Positions 52,827 to 61,744 are shown, counted from the stretch's first letter. The stretch: DNA of 64,000 bases from Streptomyces sp. NBC_00670 (GCF_036226765.1 NZ_CP109017.1:3916501-3980500), one strand, 5' to 3'. A program made the numbers and translations. The notes: generated by a model not told the origin, from the letters alone.

Positions 52827-54110
52827 GTGCCCGCACTTGTGCTGCTCGGTGCTCAGTGGGGTGACGAGGGCAAGGGAAAGGCGACCGACCTGCTCGGTGG
52901 CTCCGTGGACTACGTGGTGCGTTACCAGGGCGGCAACAACGCCGGCCACACGGTCGTCGTGGGCGACCAGAAGTACGCGCTCCACCTCCTCCCTTCCGGA
53001 ATCCTCACCCCGGAGTGCACGCCGGTCATCGGCAACGGCGTCGTCGTCGACCCGTCGGTCCTGTTCTCCGAGCTGAACGGGCTGAACGAGCGAGGCGTCG
53101 ACACGTCCAAGCTCCTGATCAGCGGCAACGCCCACATCATCACGCCGTACAACGTGACCGTCGACAAGGTGACGGAGCGGTTCCTCGGCAAGCGCAAGAT
53201 CGGCACCACCGGCCGGGGCATCGGCCCGACCTACGCCGACAAGATCAACCGGGTCGGCATCCGGGTGCAGGACCTGTACGACGAGTCGATCCTGACCCAG
53301 AAGGTCGAGGCGGCGCTCGACGTCAAGAACCAGATCCTCACCAAGCTCTACAACCGCCGCGCGATCGCCGTCGACCAGGTCGTCACGGAGCTGCTCACCC
53401 ACGCCGACCGCCTCAAGCCGTACGTCGCCGACACCACCCTGGTGCTGAACGACGCGCTCGACGACGGCAAGGTCGTCCTCTTCGAGGGCGGCCAGGGCAC
53501 GCTGCTGGACATCGACCACGGCACGTACCCCTTCGTGACCTCGTCCAACCCGACCGCGGGCGGCGCCTGCACCGGCACCGGCGTCGGTCCCACGAAGATC
53601 ACCCGGGTCATCGGCATCCTCAAGGCGTACACGACCCGTGTCGGCGCCGGCCCGTTCCCGACCGAACTGTTCGACGAGGACGGCGAGGCGCTGCGCCGCA
53701 TCGGCGGCGAGCGGGGCGTCACCACCGGCCGCGACCGCCGCTGCGGCTGGTTCGACGCGGTCATCGCCCGCTACGCGACCCGCGTCAACGGCCTGACCGA
53801 CTTCTTCCTCACCAAGCTCGACGTCCTCACCGGCTGGGAGCGGATCCCGGTCTGCGTGGCGTACGAGATCGACGGCAGGCGCGTCGAGGAACTGCCGTAC
53901 TCGCAGTCCGACTTCCACCACGCGAAGCCGATCTACGAGACGCTGCCCGGCTGGTCGGAGGACATCACCAAGGCGAAGTCCTTCGCCGACCTGCCGAAGA
54001 ACGCGCAAGGCTACGTGAAGGTGCTGGAGGAGATGTCCGGCGCCCCGATCTCCGCGATCGGCGTCGGCCCGGGGCGGGACGAGACGATCGAGATCAACTC
54101 GTTCATCTAG
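52827..54110 (+). CDS. purA: adenylosuccinate synthetase
   Basis: 427 residues. First committed step from IMP to AMP, joining aspartate to IMP with GTP. N-terminal ALVLLGAQWGDEGKGKATDLL (GTP P-loop and catalytic Asp), QGGNNAGHTVVV (catalytic His), KIGTTGRGIGPTYADK, VLFEGGQGTLLDIDHGTYPFVTSSNPT, GVTTGRDRRCGWFD and the C-terminal AIGVGPGRDETIE. GTG 52827 is preceded by GAAGGGG. Strong terminator after the stop. Confidence 0.97.
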   Translation: MPALVLLGAQWGDEGKGKATDLLGGSVDYVVRYQGGNNAGHTVVVGDQKYALHLLPSGILTPECTPVIGNGVVVDPSVLFSELNGLNERGVDTSKLLISGNAHIITPYNVTVDKVTERFLGKRKIGTTGRGIGPTYADKINRVGIRVQDLYDESILTQKVEAALDVKNQILTKLYNRRAIAVDQVVTELLTHADRLKPYVADTTLVLNDALDDGKVVLFEGGQGTLLDIDHGTYPFVTSSNPTAGGACTGTGVGPTKITRVIGILKAYTTRVGAGPFPTELFDEDGEALRRIGGERGVTTGRDRRCGWFDAVIARYATRVNGLTDFFLTKLDVLTGWERIPVCVAYEIDGRRVEELPYSQSDFHHAKPIYETLPGWSEDITKAKSFADLPKNAQGYVKVLEEMSGAPISAIGVGPGRDETIEINSFI

Positions 54111-54129
54111 CCCGCCCAGTCCGCCCCCG

Positions 54130-54170
54130 AGCCGGTGACCGACGGCCGCAGCGCCCGTCGGTCACCGGCT
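54130..54170. terminator. terminator between purA and tetR (convergent)
   Basis: 16-bp perfect stem (54130-54145 with 54155-54170, core GCCGGTGACCGACGG) and 9-nt loop. Confidence 0.88.
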
Positions 54171-54197
54171 TCGGCACAGCGAGGCCCGCGCCTGACG

Positions 54198-54809
54198 TCA
54201 CCGCGCCGCCGCCCCGTCCAACGCGTTGTTCACCAGGGCGGTGGCGTACTCCTCGTCCAGGGGCGCGTCGGGGACGAGCAGGCGGTTGTAGCAGGCGCCC
54301 CAGAGCTGGTCGACGAGGATCCCGAGGTCCATGTCGGCGCGGAGCTGCCCGCGGTCGCGGGCCCGCTCGAACGCGGCCAGTGCCAGCGCCCGGCGCGGCG
54401 CGGAGTAGTGCCGGGAGAACGCCGCGGAGAGCTCCGGGTCGGTCTGTGCCACTCCGATCAGCCCCGCGAGGGCCGTCCCCGTGCTGCCCTGTGTCACCAG
54501 CCGTACGAACGCGCGCAGCTGGGAGGTGAGGTCGGCCCGTATGTCGCCGGTGTCCGGGAACTCCAGCTGCTGCTCGCTGTGGGCGAAGAACGCCTCCGCC
54601 GCGAGTGCTCCGGCCGACGGCCACCACTTGTAGAGGGTCATCTTGCTGGACCCCGCCGTCGTGGCGACCCGGTCGAAGGTCACCGCCTTGATCCCCTCGT
54701 GCAGCAGCAGGTCGGCGGCGGCCCGCAGCACTCCCGTGCGCACCTCCTTCGCCGGCCGCCGCCCCCGTCCGCGCCGGGGCGGGGGCGTGTTCAGGGGCTT
54801 GTCCGTCAT
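54198..54809 (-). CDS. TetR/AcrR-family transcriptional regulator
   Basis: 203 residues. HTH: VRTGVLRAAADLLLHEGIKAVTFDRVATTAGSSKMTLYKWWPSAGALAAEAFF; C-terminal domain typical of TetR_C (LVTQGSTGTALAGLIGVAQTDPELSAAF). AAGGAG before ATG 54809. Divergent from a short-chain dehydrogenase gene, likely its repressor; 127 bp between them contain a TATGTG palindrome. Confidence 0.92.
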   Translation of the reverse strand: MTDKPLNTPPPRRGRGRRPAKEVRTGVLRAAADLLLHEGIKAVTFDRVATTAGSSKMTLYKWWPSAGALAAEAFFAHSEQQLEFPDTGDIRADLTSQLRAFVRLVTQGSTGTALAGLIGVAQTDPELSAAFSRHYSAPRRALALAAFERARDRGQLRADMDLGILVDQLWGACYNRLLVPDAPLDEEYATALVNNALDGAAAR

Positions 54810-54900
54810 GCGTGCGCTCCTTCTTCCGGCCTTCCTCCGGCCTTCTTCCGGATCGGTGTCGGCCAGTTTAATGGACAGGTCGTCTTTATGTGGCTACGGT

Positions 54901-54923
54901 TATGTGTACGGCAAGTCCACATA
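54901..54923. promoter_or_regulatory. putative operator between tetR and the SDR gene
   Basis: TATGTG-N11-CACATA inverted repeat; another TTATGTGG copy lies 12 bp upstream (about 54888). Position covers the expected SDR promoter. Confidence 0.45.
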
Positions 54924-54936
54924 CCTGGGAGCCCCC

Positions 54937-55680
54937 ATGCCTGAGAACCAGACCACCCCGCGCGTCGCCGTCGTCACCGGCGGATCGGGCGGTATCGGCC
55001 GGGCCGTCGTCGAACGCCTGGCGGCGGACGGGACGGCGGTGCTCGTGCACTACAGCGGGAACGAGGCGAAGGCCCGGGAGGTCGCCGGGGCCGTCACCGC
55101 CGCGGGCGGGCGGGCCACGGTGTTCGGCGGCGACGTCGCCGACCCCGAGGCGATGGCGGCGATGTTCCGGCACGCCACCGAGACCTTCGGCGGCATCGAC
55201 GTCCTGGCGCACACGGCCGGCATCATGCCGCTCGCCCCGATCGCGCAGATGGACCTGGACACCTTCGACCGCATCCAGCGGACCAACGTCCGCGGCACCT
55301 TCGTCGTCAACCAGCTCGCCGCCCGCCAGGTCCGCTCCGGCGGGGCGATCGTCAACTTCTCCAGCTCCCTGACGCGGCTGCAGTTCCCGGCCTACGGGCC
55401 CTACGCGGCGTCCAAGGGCGCGGTGGAGGCGATGACCCTCATCCTCGCCCGGGAGCTGCGCGGCCGTGACATCACGGTCAACGCCGTCGCCCCCGGCCCC
55501 ACGGCCACCCCGCTGTTCTTCGAGGGCAAGAGCGAGGAGGACATCCGGCGCATCGCCGGGCTCAACCCGATGGAGCGGCTGGGCACGCCGGAGGACATCG
55601 CCGAGGTGACGGCGTTCCTCGCCGGCCCGGCACGCTGGGTCAACGGCCAGGTGCTCTACGCCAACGGCGGTGCCGCCTGA
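54937..55680 (+). CDS. short-chain dehydrogenase/reductase (classical SDR)
   Basis: 247 residues. Cofactor motif VAVVTGGSGGIGRAV (TGxxxGIG), NFSSSLTRLQ with catalytic Ser, and Y156-x3-K160 in YGPYAASKGAVEAM; ends VNGQVLYANGGAA as in 3-oxoacyl-ACP-reductase-like SDRs. NAD(P)-dependent oxidation or reduction of an unknown alcohol/ketone; absence of acidic residue at the Rossmann beta2 end (HYSGNEAKA) suggests NADPH. The last codons are followed at once by a MITE remnant, whose first bases provide the TGA stop. Confidence 0.92.
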   Translation: MPENQTTPRVAVVTGGSGGIGRAVVERLAADGTAVLVHYSGNEAKAREVAGAVTAAGGRATVFGGDVADPEAMAAMFRHATETFGGIDVLAHTAGIMPLAPIAQMDLDTFDRIQRTNVRGTFVVNQLAARQVRSGGAIVNFSSSLTRLQFPAYGPYAASKGAVEAMTLILARELRGRDITVNAVAPGPTATPLFFEGKSEEDIRRIAGLNPMERLGTPEDIAEVTAFLAGPARWVNGQVLYANGGAA

Positions 55681-55731
55681 CGCCGCCGGACCCGCCCTCC
55701 GGGCGAACGACGGGAGTCGAGAGACAGGCCC
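55678..55731. mobile_element. right-end remnant of the MITE seen at 4661-4863
   Basis: TGACGCCGCCGGACCCGCCC, then TCCGGGCGAACGACGGGA and GAGAGACAGGCCC match the last ~54 bp of the intact copy with about five mismatches, ending in TA (55732-55733). The terminal repeat is 55709-55731 (GAGAGACAGGCCC core). The left end is missing. It fills the 50-bp gap between an SDR gene and a convergent hypothetical gene, supplying both stop codons. Confidence 0.88.
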
Positions 55732-56381
55732 TAGCTGAAGACGATCATCGAACCCTGTGCCAGGCTTCGCGTCGCCGCCGCGTGCAGGCCGAGCCAGACG
55801 TGGCGTTCGCGGGCGAAGGGGCTGGGGTCGTACGGGGGCGCGGGGGCCGGTTCCTCCAGGTCCGTGGGGCCCGCCGGGGGCTGCGGCGCGGCCGGGGGGT
55901 TGGCCGGGTCGATGCCGATCGCCGGGGCCACCGCCTCCAGTTCGCGCAGCAGGGTGTGCGAGGAGCCCAGCGGGCCGCCCCCGGCGAGGAGTTCGTCGTT
56001 GGACAGCGGAACGGGGAACTCCACGGGCACGTACGCGCCCGCGTGGTCGTAGTGCCAGACCAGGTGCGAGCGCTGGGCGTTCGCCTCGAACATCTCCAGC
56101 AACTGCTCGTAGTCGCCGCCCAGTTCGTCCACCGGTGTCACCGCGAGCCCGCACACCTGGAGCAGATACGCCCGGCGCAGGAAGTGCAGGGCGTCGTAGT
56201 CGAAGCCCGCGACCGGGGCGACGTCCCCGGACAGTCCCGGCATGTACTGGTACACCGGCACCGGACCCATCCCGGCCTCGGCGAGCGCCTTGTCGTAGAG
56301 CGCGAGTTCCTCGGCGAAGGGGTTGTCCGGGGTGTGGCACAGCACGTCGACGAGCGGGACCAGCCAGAGGTCACAGGCCAA
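55731..56381 (-). CDS. conserved hypothetical soluble protein
   Basis: 216 residues, unrecognised family. MACDLWLVPLVDVLCHTPDNPFAEELALYDKALAEAGMGPVPVYQYMPGL, VAGFDYDALHFLRRAYLLQVCGLAVTPVDELGGDYEQLLEMF, SHLVWHYDHAGAYVPVEFPVPL, ERHVWLGLHAAATRSLAQGSMIVFS. Aromatic-rich with a Pro-rich hinge (ANPPAAPQPPAGPTDLEEPAPAPP). TTG 56381 is chosen because GAGGAG (56389-56394) lies seven bases before it. The TAG stop (55731-55733) is made of MITE end plus its TA, so the natural C-terminus may have been longer. Confidence 0.75.
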   Translation of the reverse strand: MACDLWLVPLVDVLCHTPDNPFAEELALYDKALAEAGMGPVPVYQYMPGLSGDVAPVAGFDYDALHFLRRAYLLQVCGLAVTPVDELGGDYEQLLEMFEANAQRSHLVWHYDHAGAYVPVEFPVPLSNDELLAGGGPLGSSHTLLRELEAVAPAIGIDPANPPAAPQPPAGPTDLEEPAPAPPYDPSPFARERHVWLGLHAAATRSLAQGSMIVFS

Positions 56382-56388
56382 CAGGGAG

Positions 56389-56394
56389 CTCCTC
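56389..56394 (-). promoter_or_regulatory. ribosome binding site selecting a TTG start
   Basis: GAGGAG with a 7-nt spacer to TTG 56381; an alternative TTG at 56402 would place this site inside the gene. Confidence 0.7.
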
Positions 56395-56460
56395 GTGATC
56401 AAGGTGGGGGAGGGGGACGGGGGACCGTGGGAAGCCTAACGAACGGGTGTACGGTACCGG

Positions 56461-59013
56461 TCAGGCGTCGCCGCCCGGCCGGGTCGTTATGGTGCCCTTC
56501 CCGTCCAGGTCCCACACCCACACGCCGCCCACCCACGTACCCGGGTCGCCGGTGAGGTCCTGCACCGTCTTGCGCAGCGCCTCGTCGTTCGCCTGCGGGG
56601 CCAGCACCAGCACGCCCGCCTTCCAGTAGGCGAAGTCGGCCCGTGCCTGCCGCCGCCAGCTGTCGATCTCCAGGTTGGGCGCGGTGCCGCTGTTGCGGAC
56701 GTCGCTGAAGAGGTTGGACGTGGCGCGCGGGACGGCGCCGTAGATGCCGATGCGGTCGGGTCCCCAGGGGCCGTTGAAGTAGCCGCCCGGCAGCCTGAAG
56801 CCCAGGCCGGCGGCGGTCTGCCAGTGCAGTGCCTCCGCGTACCCGGGGTCGGGCAGCGGCACCGGCACCAGGGTCTCTCCCGCACCGACGTACGACTTGT
56901 AGGTGCCGTCCGCGATGAACGCCGGCACCTTCTCCCGGGGAACCGTCTTCAGCGGCGCCGGAACGATCGGCAGCAGCGCGGCGACGACGGCCGCCAGGCC
57001 GATGATCTGGGCGCCCGTGAAGACACCGGAACGGGACCCGGCCGTCGCCGTCGCCGTCGCCGTCGGCTTCGGCTTCGGCGCGAGGCGTTCCAACGCCAGC
57101 GCGAGCAGCATGCCGAGCGCCGGCGCGCACACCATCGCCACGCGCCCCTCGATCACCGACTCGAACAGCGGCCGGTGCGCGAGCAGCTTCCACGGCCCCG
57201 GCAGCGTGGTGTCCGTGAGCGGGAGGCGCATCTCGGGCCCGAGCGACAGCAGCGCCGCCCCGGCCGCCGTCACCGCCAGCGCCTTGACCAGCGCCCTGTC
57301 CCACAGCCGTACGACGATGCCGAGCGCGAGCAGCGCCAGCGGCCAGCCGTAGAAGGCGTTCTGCTCGGTCGGGTTGAGCGACAGCGCGTTCGCGTGGTCC
57401 GCGTCGCCCGCCAGTGAGCGTTCGGCGAAGGCGATCAGGGCGAGCGGGCTGTTGCCCGCGTTGTCGCCGTGCAGCACGCTCTTGTAGCTCTGCGGCCCGA
57501 AGAACTGCCAGTAGAGCGCGAACGACACCAGCGGCAGACAGACCGCCGCCGCGATCCCCAGCCCCTTCGCCAGCGGCCGCCACACCGCCCGCGCCACGTC
57601 CCGCCGTACGACGGCGTAGGCGCCCGCGAACAGCACGAGCCCCAGCGCGGTGAGCAGCAGCGGCTCCTCGCCCAGATAGATCTGGTACGCCGTCATCACG
57701 CCGAGCACGATCCCGTCGCGCCCCACACGGGTGCCCGCGCACAGCCGCAGCGCCCGGTCGATCATCAGCGGGATCATGAACAGCACGACGAAGTTGGGAT
57801 GCGCGTTGGCATGGCTGACCATCGGCGGCGCGAACGTGGCCAGCGCCGCCCCGGCGAAGGCCGCGCCCCGGTGCCGTACGACCCGTTTGACGATCAGCCA
57901 GTACCAGGCGGTCGCGGTCGCGGCGAGCCCCAGCGTCATCACCAGCGCCAGCGACACCGCGGGCCCCAGCCACAGGGTGAGCGGCGCGAACGGCACGCTC
58001 AGCCCCAGCATGACCGTGTTGGCCATGAGGTTCACGCCGTCCGGAAAGCCCTGGAGGGTGGTGAACAGCGGGTTGCGCAAGTGACTGATGTTGTCGGCGG
58101 TGACCGCGAAGAACCACTCCCACTGGTTCTGGTCCTGGAGCGAGTCCGGCAGATAGCGGTGGTTCGGGTCCGCCCAGCGGCCGGAGTACAGCAGGAAGGA
58201 CAGCAGCAGGAACAGCACCGGCACCAGCAGGTCGGCCGGGCGCACCGCGCGCACCTTCAGGACGGCGAGCTCGGCGAGGATGCGGCCGTAGTCCAGGGGC
58301 CGCACCTTCGAGCCGGGCTGGTGCGCCCAGCGCACCGGCACCTCGGCGACGGGCCAGCCGGAGCGCCGGAAGTGCTGGAGTATCTCCACGTCGATGCCCC
58401 AGCCGTCGAGCCGGGAGGCGGCGAACGCCTCGCGCGCGCGGTCGCCGTCGAACAGCTTGAAGCCGCACTGGGTGTCGCGGATGCCGGGGACGGCGACCCG
58501 GCGTATCAGCACGTTCCCGGCCCGGCCGAGCAGTTCCCGTATCCGGTGCTGGTGGCGTTCGATCGTGGCGCCGTCGGTCGCCCGCGAGCCGATCGCGGCC
58601 GCGTGGCCGTCGGCGAGGGCGGCCTCCAGGCGGTCCAGCTCCTCGATGGGCGCGGCCAGGTCGGCGTCCGTGACCAGCACCCGGCGCCCGCGCGAGGCGA
58701 GCACCCCGAGCCGCAGCGCGTGCCCCTTGCCGCGGTTGGCGGGGCTGCTCAGCAGCCGTATGCGCGGATCGCGGGCGGCGGCCCCGGCCACCACCTCGCC
58801 GGTGGCGTCGGTGGAGCCGTCGTCCACGACGAGCACCTCCCACGCGTCCGGGCGCCCGTCGCCGCCCCCGCCGCTCTTGCTCAGATACGTGACGATCGCG
58901 TCCAGCGTGGGCGCCAGGCGCCGCTCCTCGTTGTACGCGGGCACGACGACCGTCAGGTCGATGGAGGTGGCCGACATGTCCTCTATGACGTCCTGGGCGG
59001 CGGTCCGGCTCAT
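56461..59013 (-). CDS. fusion of GT2 glycosyltransferase and GT-C-like membrane protein
   Basis: 850 residues. N-terminal ~250: GT2 dolichol-phosphate-glucose-synthase type (LTVVVPAYNEERRLAPTLDAIV, VLVVDDGSTDATGEV, VLVTDADLAAPIEEL with the DxD motif, DTQCGFKLFDG). After a hinge at about 255 come about ten membrane helices with a large soluble C-terminal part (YLPDSLQDQNQWEWFFAVTADNISHL near the first loop, WGPDRIGIYGAVPRATSNLFSDVRN near the end). It would make a polyprenyl-phosphate sugar inside and use or flip it outside. ATG 59013 overlaps the GntR stop by four bases (ATGA). Confidence 0.85.
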   Translation of the reverse strand: MSRTAAQDVIEDMSATSIDLTVVVPAYNEERRLAPTLDAIVTYLSKSGGGGDGRPDAWEVLVVDDGSTDATGEVVAGAAARDPRIRLLSSPANRGKGHALRLGVLASRGRRVLVTDADLAAPIEELDRLEAALADGHAAAIGSRATDGATIERHQHRIRELLGRAGNVLIRRVAVPGIRDTQCGFKLFDGDRAREAFAASRLDGWGIDVEILQHFRRSGWPVAEVPVRWAHQPGSKVRPLDYGRILAELAVLKVRAVRPADLLVPVLFLLLSFLLYSGRWADPNHRYLPDSLQDQNQWEWFFAVTADNISHLRNPLFTTLQGFPDGVNLMANTVMLGLSVPFAPLTLWLGPAVSLALVMTLGLAATATAWYWLIVKRVVRHRGAAFAGAALATFAPPMVSHANAHPNFVVLFMIPLMIDRALRLCAGTRVGRDGIVLGVMTAYQIYLGEEPLLLTALGLVLFAGAYAVVRRDVARAVWRPLAKGLGIAAAVCLPLVSFALYWQFFGPQSYKSVLHGDNAGNSPLALIAFAERSLAGDADHANALSLNPTEQNAFYGWPLALLALGIVVRLWDRALVKALAVTAAGAALLSLGPEMRLPLTDTTLPGPWKLLAHRPLFESVIEGRVAMVCAPALGMLLALALERLAPKPKPTATATATAGSRSGVFTGAQIIGLAAVVAALLPIVPAPLKTVPREKVPAFIADGTYKSYVGAGETLVPVPLPDPGYAEALHWQTAAGLGFRLPGGYFNGPWGPDRIGIYGAVPRATSNLFSDVRNSGTAPNLEIDSWRRQARADFAYWKAGVLVLAPQANDEALRKTVQDLTGDPGTWVGGVWVWDLDGKGTITTRPGGDA

Positions 59014-59762
59014 CCGACGGCCGCCAGCCGTTCCAGCAGGGCCAGGGAGTGCGCGTCGTACGCGGTGACGACGGCGTGCGCGCCGGCCGGGTCGCGGCGG
59101 GCCAGCGCGTCGACGAGGTCGGTGTGGCCGGCCCAGAGCAGCCCCCGCAGCGGGGACGCCCCCGCGGGCCGGTCGGGATCCGGGGGCTCCGTCCGGCCCC
59201 CGGGGGCGGCGATCCGGCGCAGGTGCTGCACCGCGCACGCCCAGGTCTGCACCCGCAGCCGGTGCAGGAAGTCCGTCAGGTACGGATTGCCGCACAGCCC
59301 GCCCAGCTCGCGCCAGAAGCGGACGTCGTAGCCGATGAGCACGTCGAGGTCGCCCGCGGCGGCCGCGCGCCGGGCCTCCTCGCCGCGCCGCCGCACCCCG
59401 GCGAGCGCGTCGGCCGCGCCGGGCTCGGCGTCCAGGTCGATGCCGGTCGCGGTGAGCCGGCGGAAGATGCCGTCGGTGACCAGCGCGCGGGCCTGGAGCA
59501 TGCCGCGGTAGTCCGCGAGGGAGTACGCGCGCACCGCGAAGCCGCGGTGCTGCACCGCGTCGAGCAGCCCCTGCGCGGACAGGTCGACCAGCGCCTCGCG
59601 GACCGGGGTGGCCGAGACGCCGTACTGCTCGGCGATCTCCTTCACCGTGAACTCCTGCCCCGGCTGGAGCCGGCCGGCCAGCACCTCGTCGCGGAGCGCG
59701 TCCGCGAGCTGCTGCCGCAGGGTGCTGCGGGTTACGGCGCCGTTGCCGCCGATGCCGGGCAT
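59010..59762 (-). CDS. GntR/FadR-family transcriptional regulator
   Basis: 250 residues. Winged HTH: RSTLRQQLADALRDEVLAGRLQPGQEFTVKEIAEQYGVSATPVREALVDLSAQGLLDAVQHRGFAVRAYS; C-terminal FCD-type helical domain (ARALVTDGIFRRL; EEARRAAAAGDLDVLIGYDVRFWRELGGLCGNPYLTDFLHRLR). Coupled translation with the GT2/GT-C gene is unusual for a regulator and suggests it controls that operon. ATG 59762 has GGGAGCGAGG upstream. Confidence 0.9.
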   Translation of the reverse strand: MPGIGGNGAVTRSTLRQQLADALRDEVLAGRLQPGQEFTVKEIAEQYGVSATPVREALVDLSAQGLLDAVQHRGFAVRAYSLADYRGMLQARALVTDGIFRRLTATGIDLDAEPGAADALAGVRRRGEEARRAAAAGDLDVLIGYDVRFWRELGGLCGNPYLTDFLHRLRVQTWACAVQHLRRIAAPGGRTEPPDPDRPAGASPLRGLLWAGHTDLVDALARRDPAGAHAVVTAYDAHSLALLERLAAVG

Positions 59763-59830
59763 GCTGGCCTCGCTCCCATCCGCGCTGAGGTCGCGCGCGG
59801 GGTGCGCGCGGGGGACGTGCGTCCGCGAAA

Positions 59831-59840
59831 CGTACGTACG
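59831..59840. promoter_or_regulatory. palindrome in the GntR-kinase intergenic region
   Basis: CGTACGTACG, a 10-bp perfect palindrome 69 bp upstream of the GntR start; candidate autoregulatory operator. The 355-bp gap 59763-60117 otherwise holds a 39-bp duplication and no gene. Confidence 0.35.
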
Positions 59841-59926
59841 CGCGAGGCACGCACCTTTCTCCGAGCACGTCACCTTACGCTGCACGGGTTGCGGGGAGGG
59901 GCGGACCGTGCTGCGGGATCGCGCGG

Positions 59927-60004
59927 GCCCGGGGCGGGAGAGTGTGCCGGCCTGGTCACGGTCCGGCCCGGGGCGGGAGAGTGTGCCGACCTGGTCACGG
60001 TCCG
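59927..60004. repeat. 39-bp direct duplication
   Basis: Two near-identical tandem copies (GCCCGGGGCGGGAGAGTGTG, then CCG(G/A)CCTGGTCACGGTCCG), starts at 59927 and 59966, in the kinase upstream region. Confidence 0.8.
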
Positions 60005-60117
60005 GACCGAGACGGAACCGGGTCCGGGCCCGGCGCGGTCGTGAACCGCGCCGGTCACTATTCTCGGGCCGGGTTGCAGGCACGGGGGCGGCGGCCCCGG
60101 GGGAGGACGGTGCGGCG

Positions 60118-61659
60118 GTGGAGCAGCTCGGTGCGGGGGATCCGCAGGTCATCGGGGGGTACCGGCTGCTGGCGCGGCTCGGCGCCGGGGGCATGGGGAA
60201 CGTGTACCTGGCCCGGTCCGACCGGGGCCGCACGGTCGCCGTGAAGCTCGTACGGCGGGAGCTGGCCGAGCGGGAGGAGTTCCGCGCGCGGTTCCGCCAG
60301 GAGGTCGGGGCGGCGCGCCGGGTCGGCGGGGACTGGACCGCGCCCGTCCTGGACGCCGACACCGAGGCCGAGGTGCCGTGGGTGGCCACCGGGTACGTCG
60401 CCGGGCCGTCCCTGGAATCCGTCATCAGCCGCGACTACGGGCCGCTGCCGGAGAGTTCCGTGCGCTCCCTCGCGGCCGGGCTCGCGGGCGCCCTGCGCGA
60501 CATCCACGCGGCCGGACTCATCCACCGCGACCTCAAGCCGTCCAACGTGCTCGTCACGATCGACGGGCCGCGCGTCATCGACTTCGGCATCGCGCGGGCG
60601 CTGGAGACGGCGGGCGACGAGGGCCTCACGCGCACCGGCGCGCTGGTCGGCTCGCCCGGCTTCATGGCGCCCGAACAGGTGCGCGAGGACCGGATCACCC
60701 CGGCCTGCGACGTCTTCTGCCTCGGTTCGCTGCTCGCCTACGCGGCCACCGGAGAGCTCCCGTTCGGCGCGGCGGACAGCGGGGCGCACGCGCTGATGTT
60801 CCGCATCGCGCAGGAGGAGCCGGACCTGGCGAAGGTGCCGGAGGGACTGGCCGGTCTCGTACGGGACTGCCTCCACAAGGACCCGGCGCGGCGGCCCTCA
60901 CCTGCGGAGGTACTGGCCCGCACGGGGGCCGGGGACACGCTGGCCGACGGGCGGCTGGGGGAACCGTGGCTGCCGGGGGCGCTGGTGGCGCAGCTGGGGC
61001 GGCACGCGGTGCGGTTGCTGGAGGTGGAGAGTCCGGGGCCGACGGGGTCTGCCGCGCCGCCCCCGCCGGTGTACCCGGGCTTCGGGCCGCCGCCCGCGCC
61101 GGCGCCTGCCCCCGTGCCCGCGCCGAGGGCGAGTCGGCGGGGGACCCTCGCGCTGGTCGCCGTGGCGGTGGTCGTGGCGCTGGGCGCGGGTGGGGCGGTG
61201 CTGGCCGTGATGCGGGGCGAGGGTGACGGCGGGGGTGACGGCAAACGCGGGCACGGGGGTACGGCGTCGGCGTCCGCGTCCGCCACGACCGGGTCGCCGT
61301 CCCCCGGGGCGGTTCCGGAGGGGTACGTCGGGACGTGGACGGCGAGCATCGACAACGCGAACGGGCACAGTACGCGGGAGCTGGTCGTGCGGCAGGGGAA
61401 GGTGGGGGAGAAGGTGCTGACGCTCACGGCGGAGGGGCCGGCGGGGAGTGGGACGTATCACTGCGTGTTCGTGGCGGAGCTGGCGGCGGAGCCGGTGGGG
61501 GGTGGGCCGGTGTCGATCGGGCCGTCGGAGGTGACGGTGGGGCGGCCGGCGACGTCCTGTACGCCGGGGGATCCGACGCAGCTGGCGCTCCAGTCGGACG
61601 GCCGCCTGCGCCGCACAACGAGCGACGGCGACTCCCTGACGTACACCCGCCAGGACTGA
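60118..61659 (+). CDS. membrane Ser/Thr protein kinase (PASTA-less, PknB-like)
   Basis: 513 residues. Hanks-type catalytic domain: glycine loop LGAGGMGNVYLA, Lys43 in VAVKLVRRE, HRDLKPSN (Asp138), DFGIAR (Asp155), GSPGFMAPEQ and ACDVFCLGSLLAYAATG. A Pro-rich linker follows, then one membrane helix (LALVAVAVVVALGAGGAVLAVM, about residue 345) and an exported C-terminal domain (GYVGTWTASIDNANGHSTRELVVRQG; Cys pair in TYHCVF and TSCTPGD). The outer domain probably senses a ligand. GTG 60118 has GGAGGA upstream. Confidence 0.93.
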   Translation: MEQLGAGDPQVIGGYRLLARLGAGGMGNVYLARSDRGRTVAVKLVRRELAEREEFRARFRQEVGAARRVGGDWTAPVLDADTEAEVPWVATGYVAGPSLESVISRDYGPLPESSVRSLAAGLAGALRDIHAAGLIHRDLKPSNVLVTIDGPRVIDFGIARALETAGDEGLTRTGALVGSPGFMAPEQVREDRITPACDVFCLGSLLAYAATGELPFGAADSGAHALMFRIAQEEPDLAKVPEGLAGLVRDCLHKDPARRPSPAEVLARTGAGDTLADGRLGEPWLPGALVAQLGRHAVRLLEVESPGPTGSAAPPPPVYPGFGPPPAPAPAPVPAPRASRRGTLALVAVAVVVALGAGGAVLAVMRGEGDGGGDGKRGHGGTASASASATTGSPSPGAVPEGYVGTWTASIDNANGHSTRELVVRQGKVGEKVLTLTAEGPAGSGTYHCVFVAELAAEPVGGGPVSIGPSEVTVGRPATSCTPGDPTQLALQSDGRLRRTTSDGDSLTYTRQD

Positions 61660-61670
61660 CCGGAGGTTTT

Positions 61671-61744
61671 TCGCCCCCGCCGCCCCTACCCTTCCCCGCG
61701 CCCCTGATCAGGGGCGCGGGGAAGGGTAGGGGCGGCGGGGGCGA
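61671..61744. terminator. 37-bp perfect palindrome between convergent genes
   Basis: Arms 61671-61707 and 61708-61744 are perfectly complementary with no loop, centred on TGATCA. Contains the GCCGCCCCTACCCTTCCCC sequence also found at the ends of the 34.65-35.17 kb island. Acts as terminator for both the kinase and SLATT genes. Confidence 0.9.
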
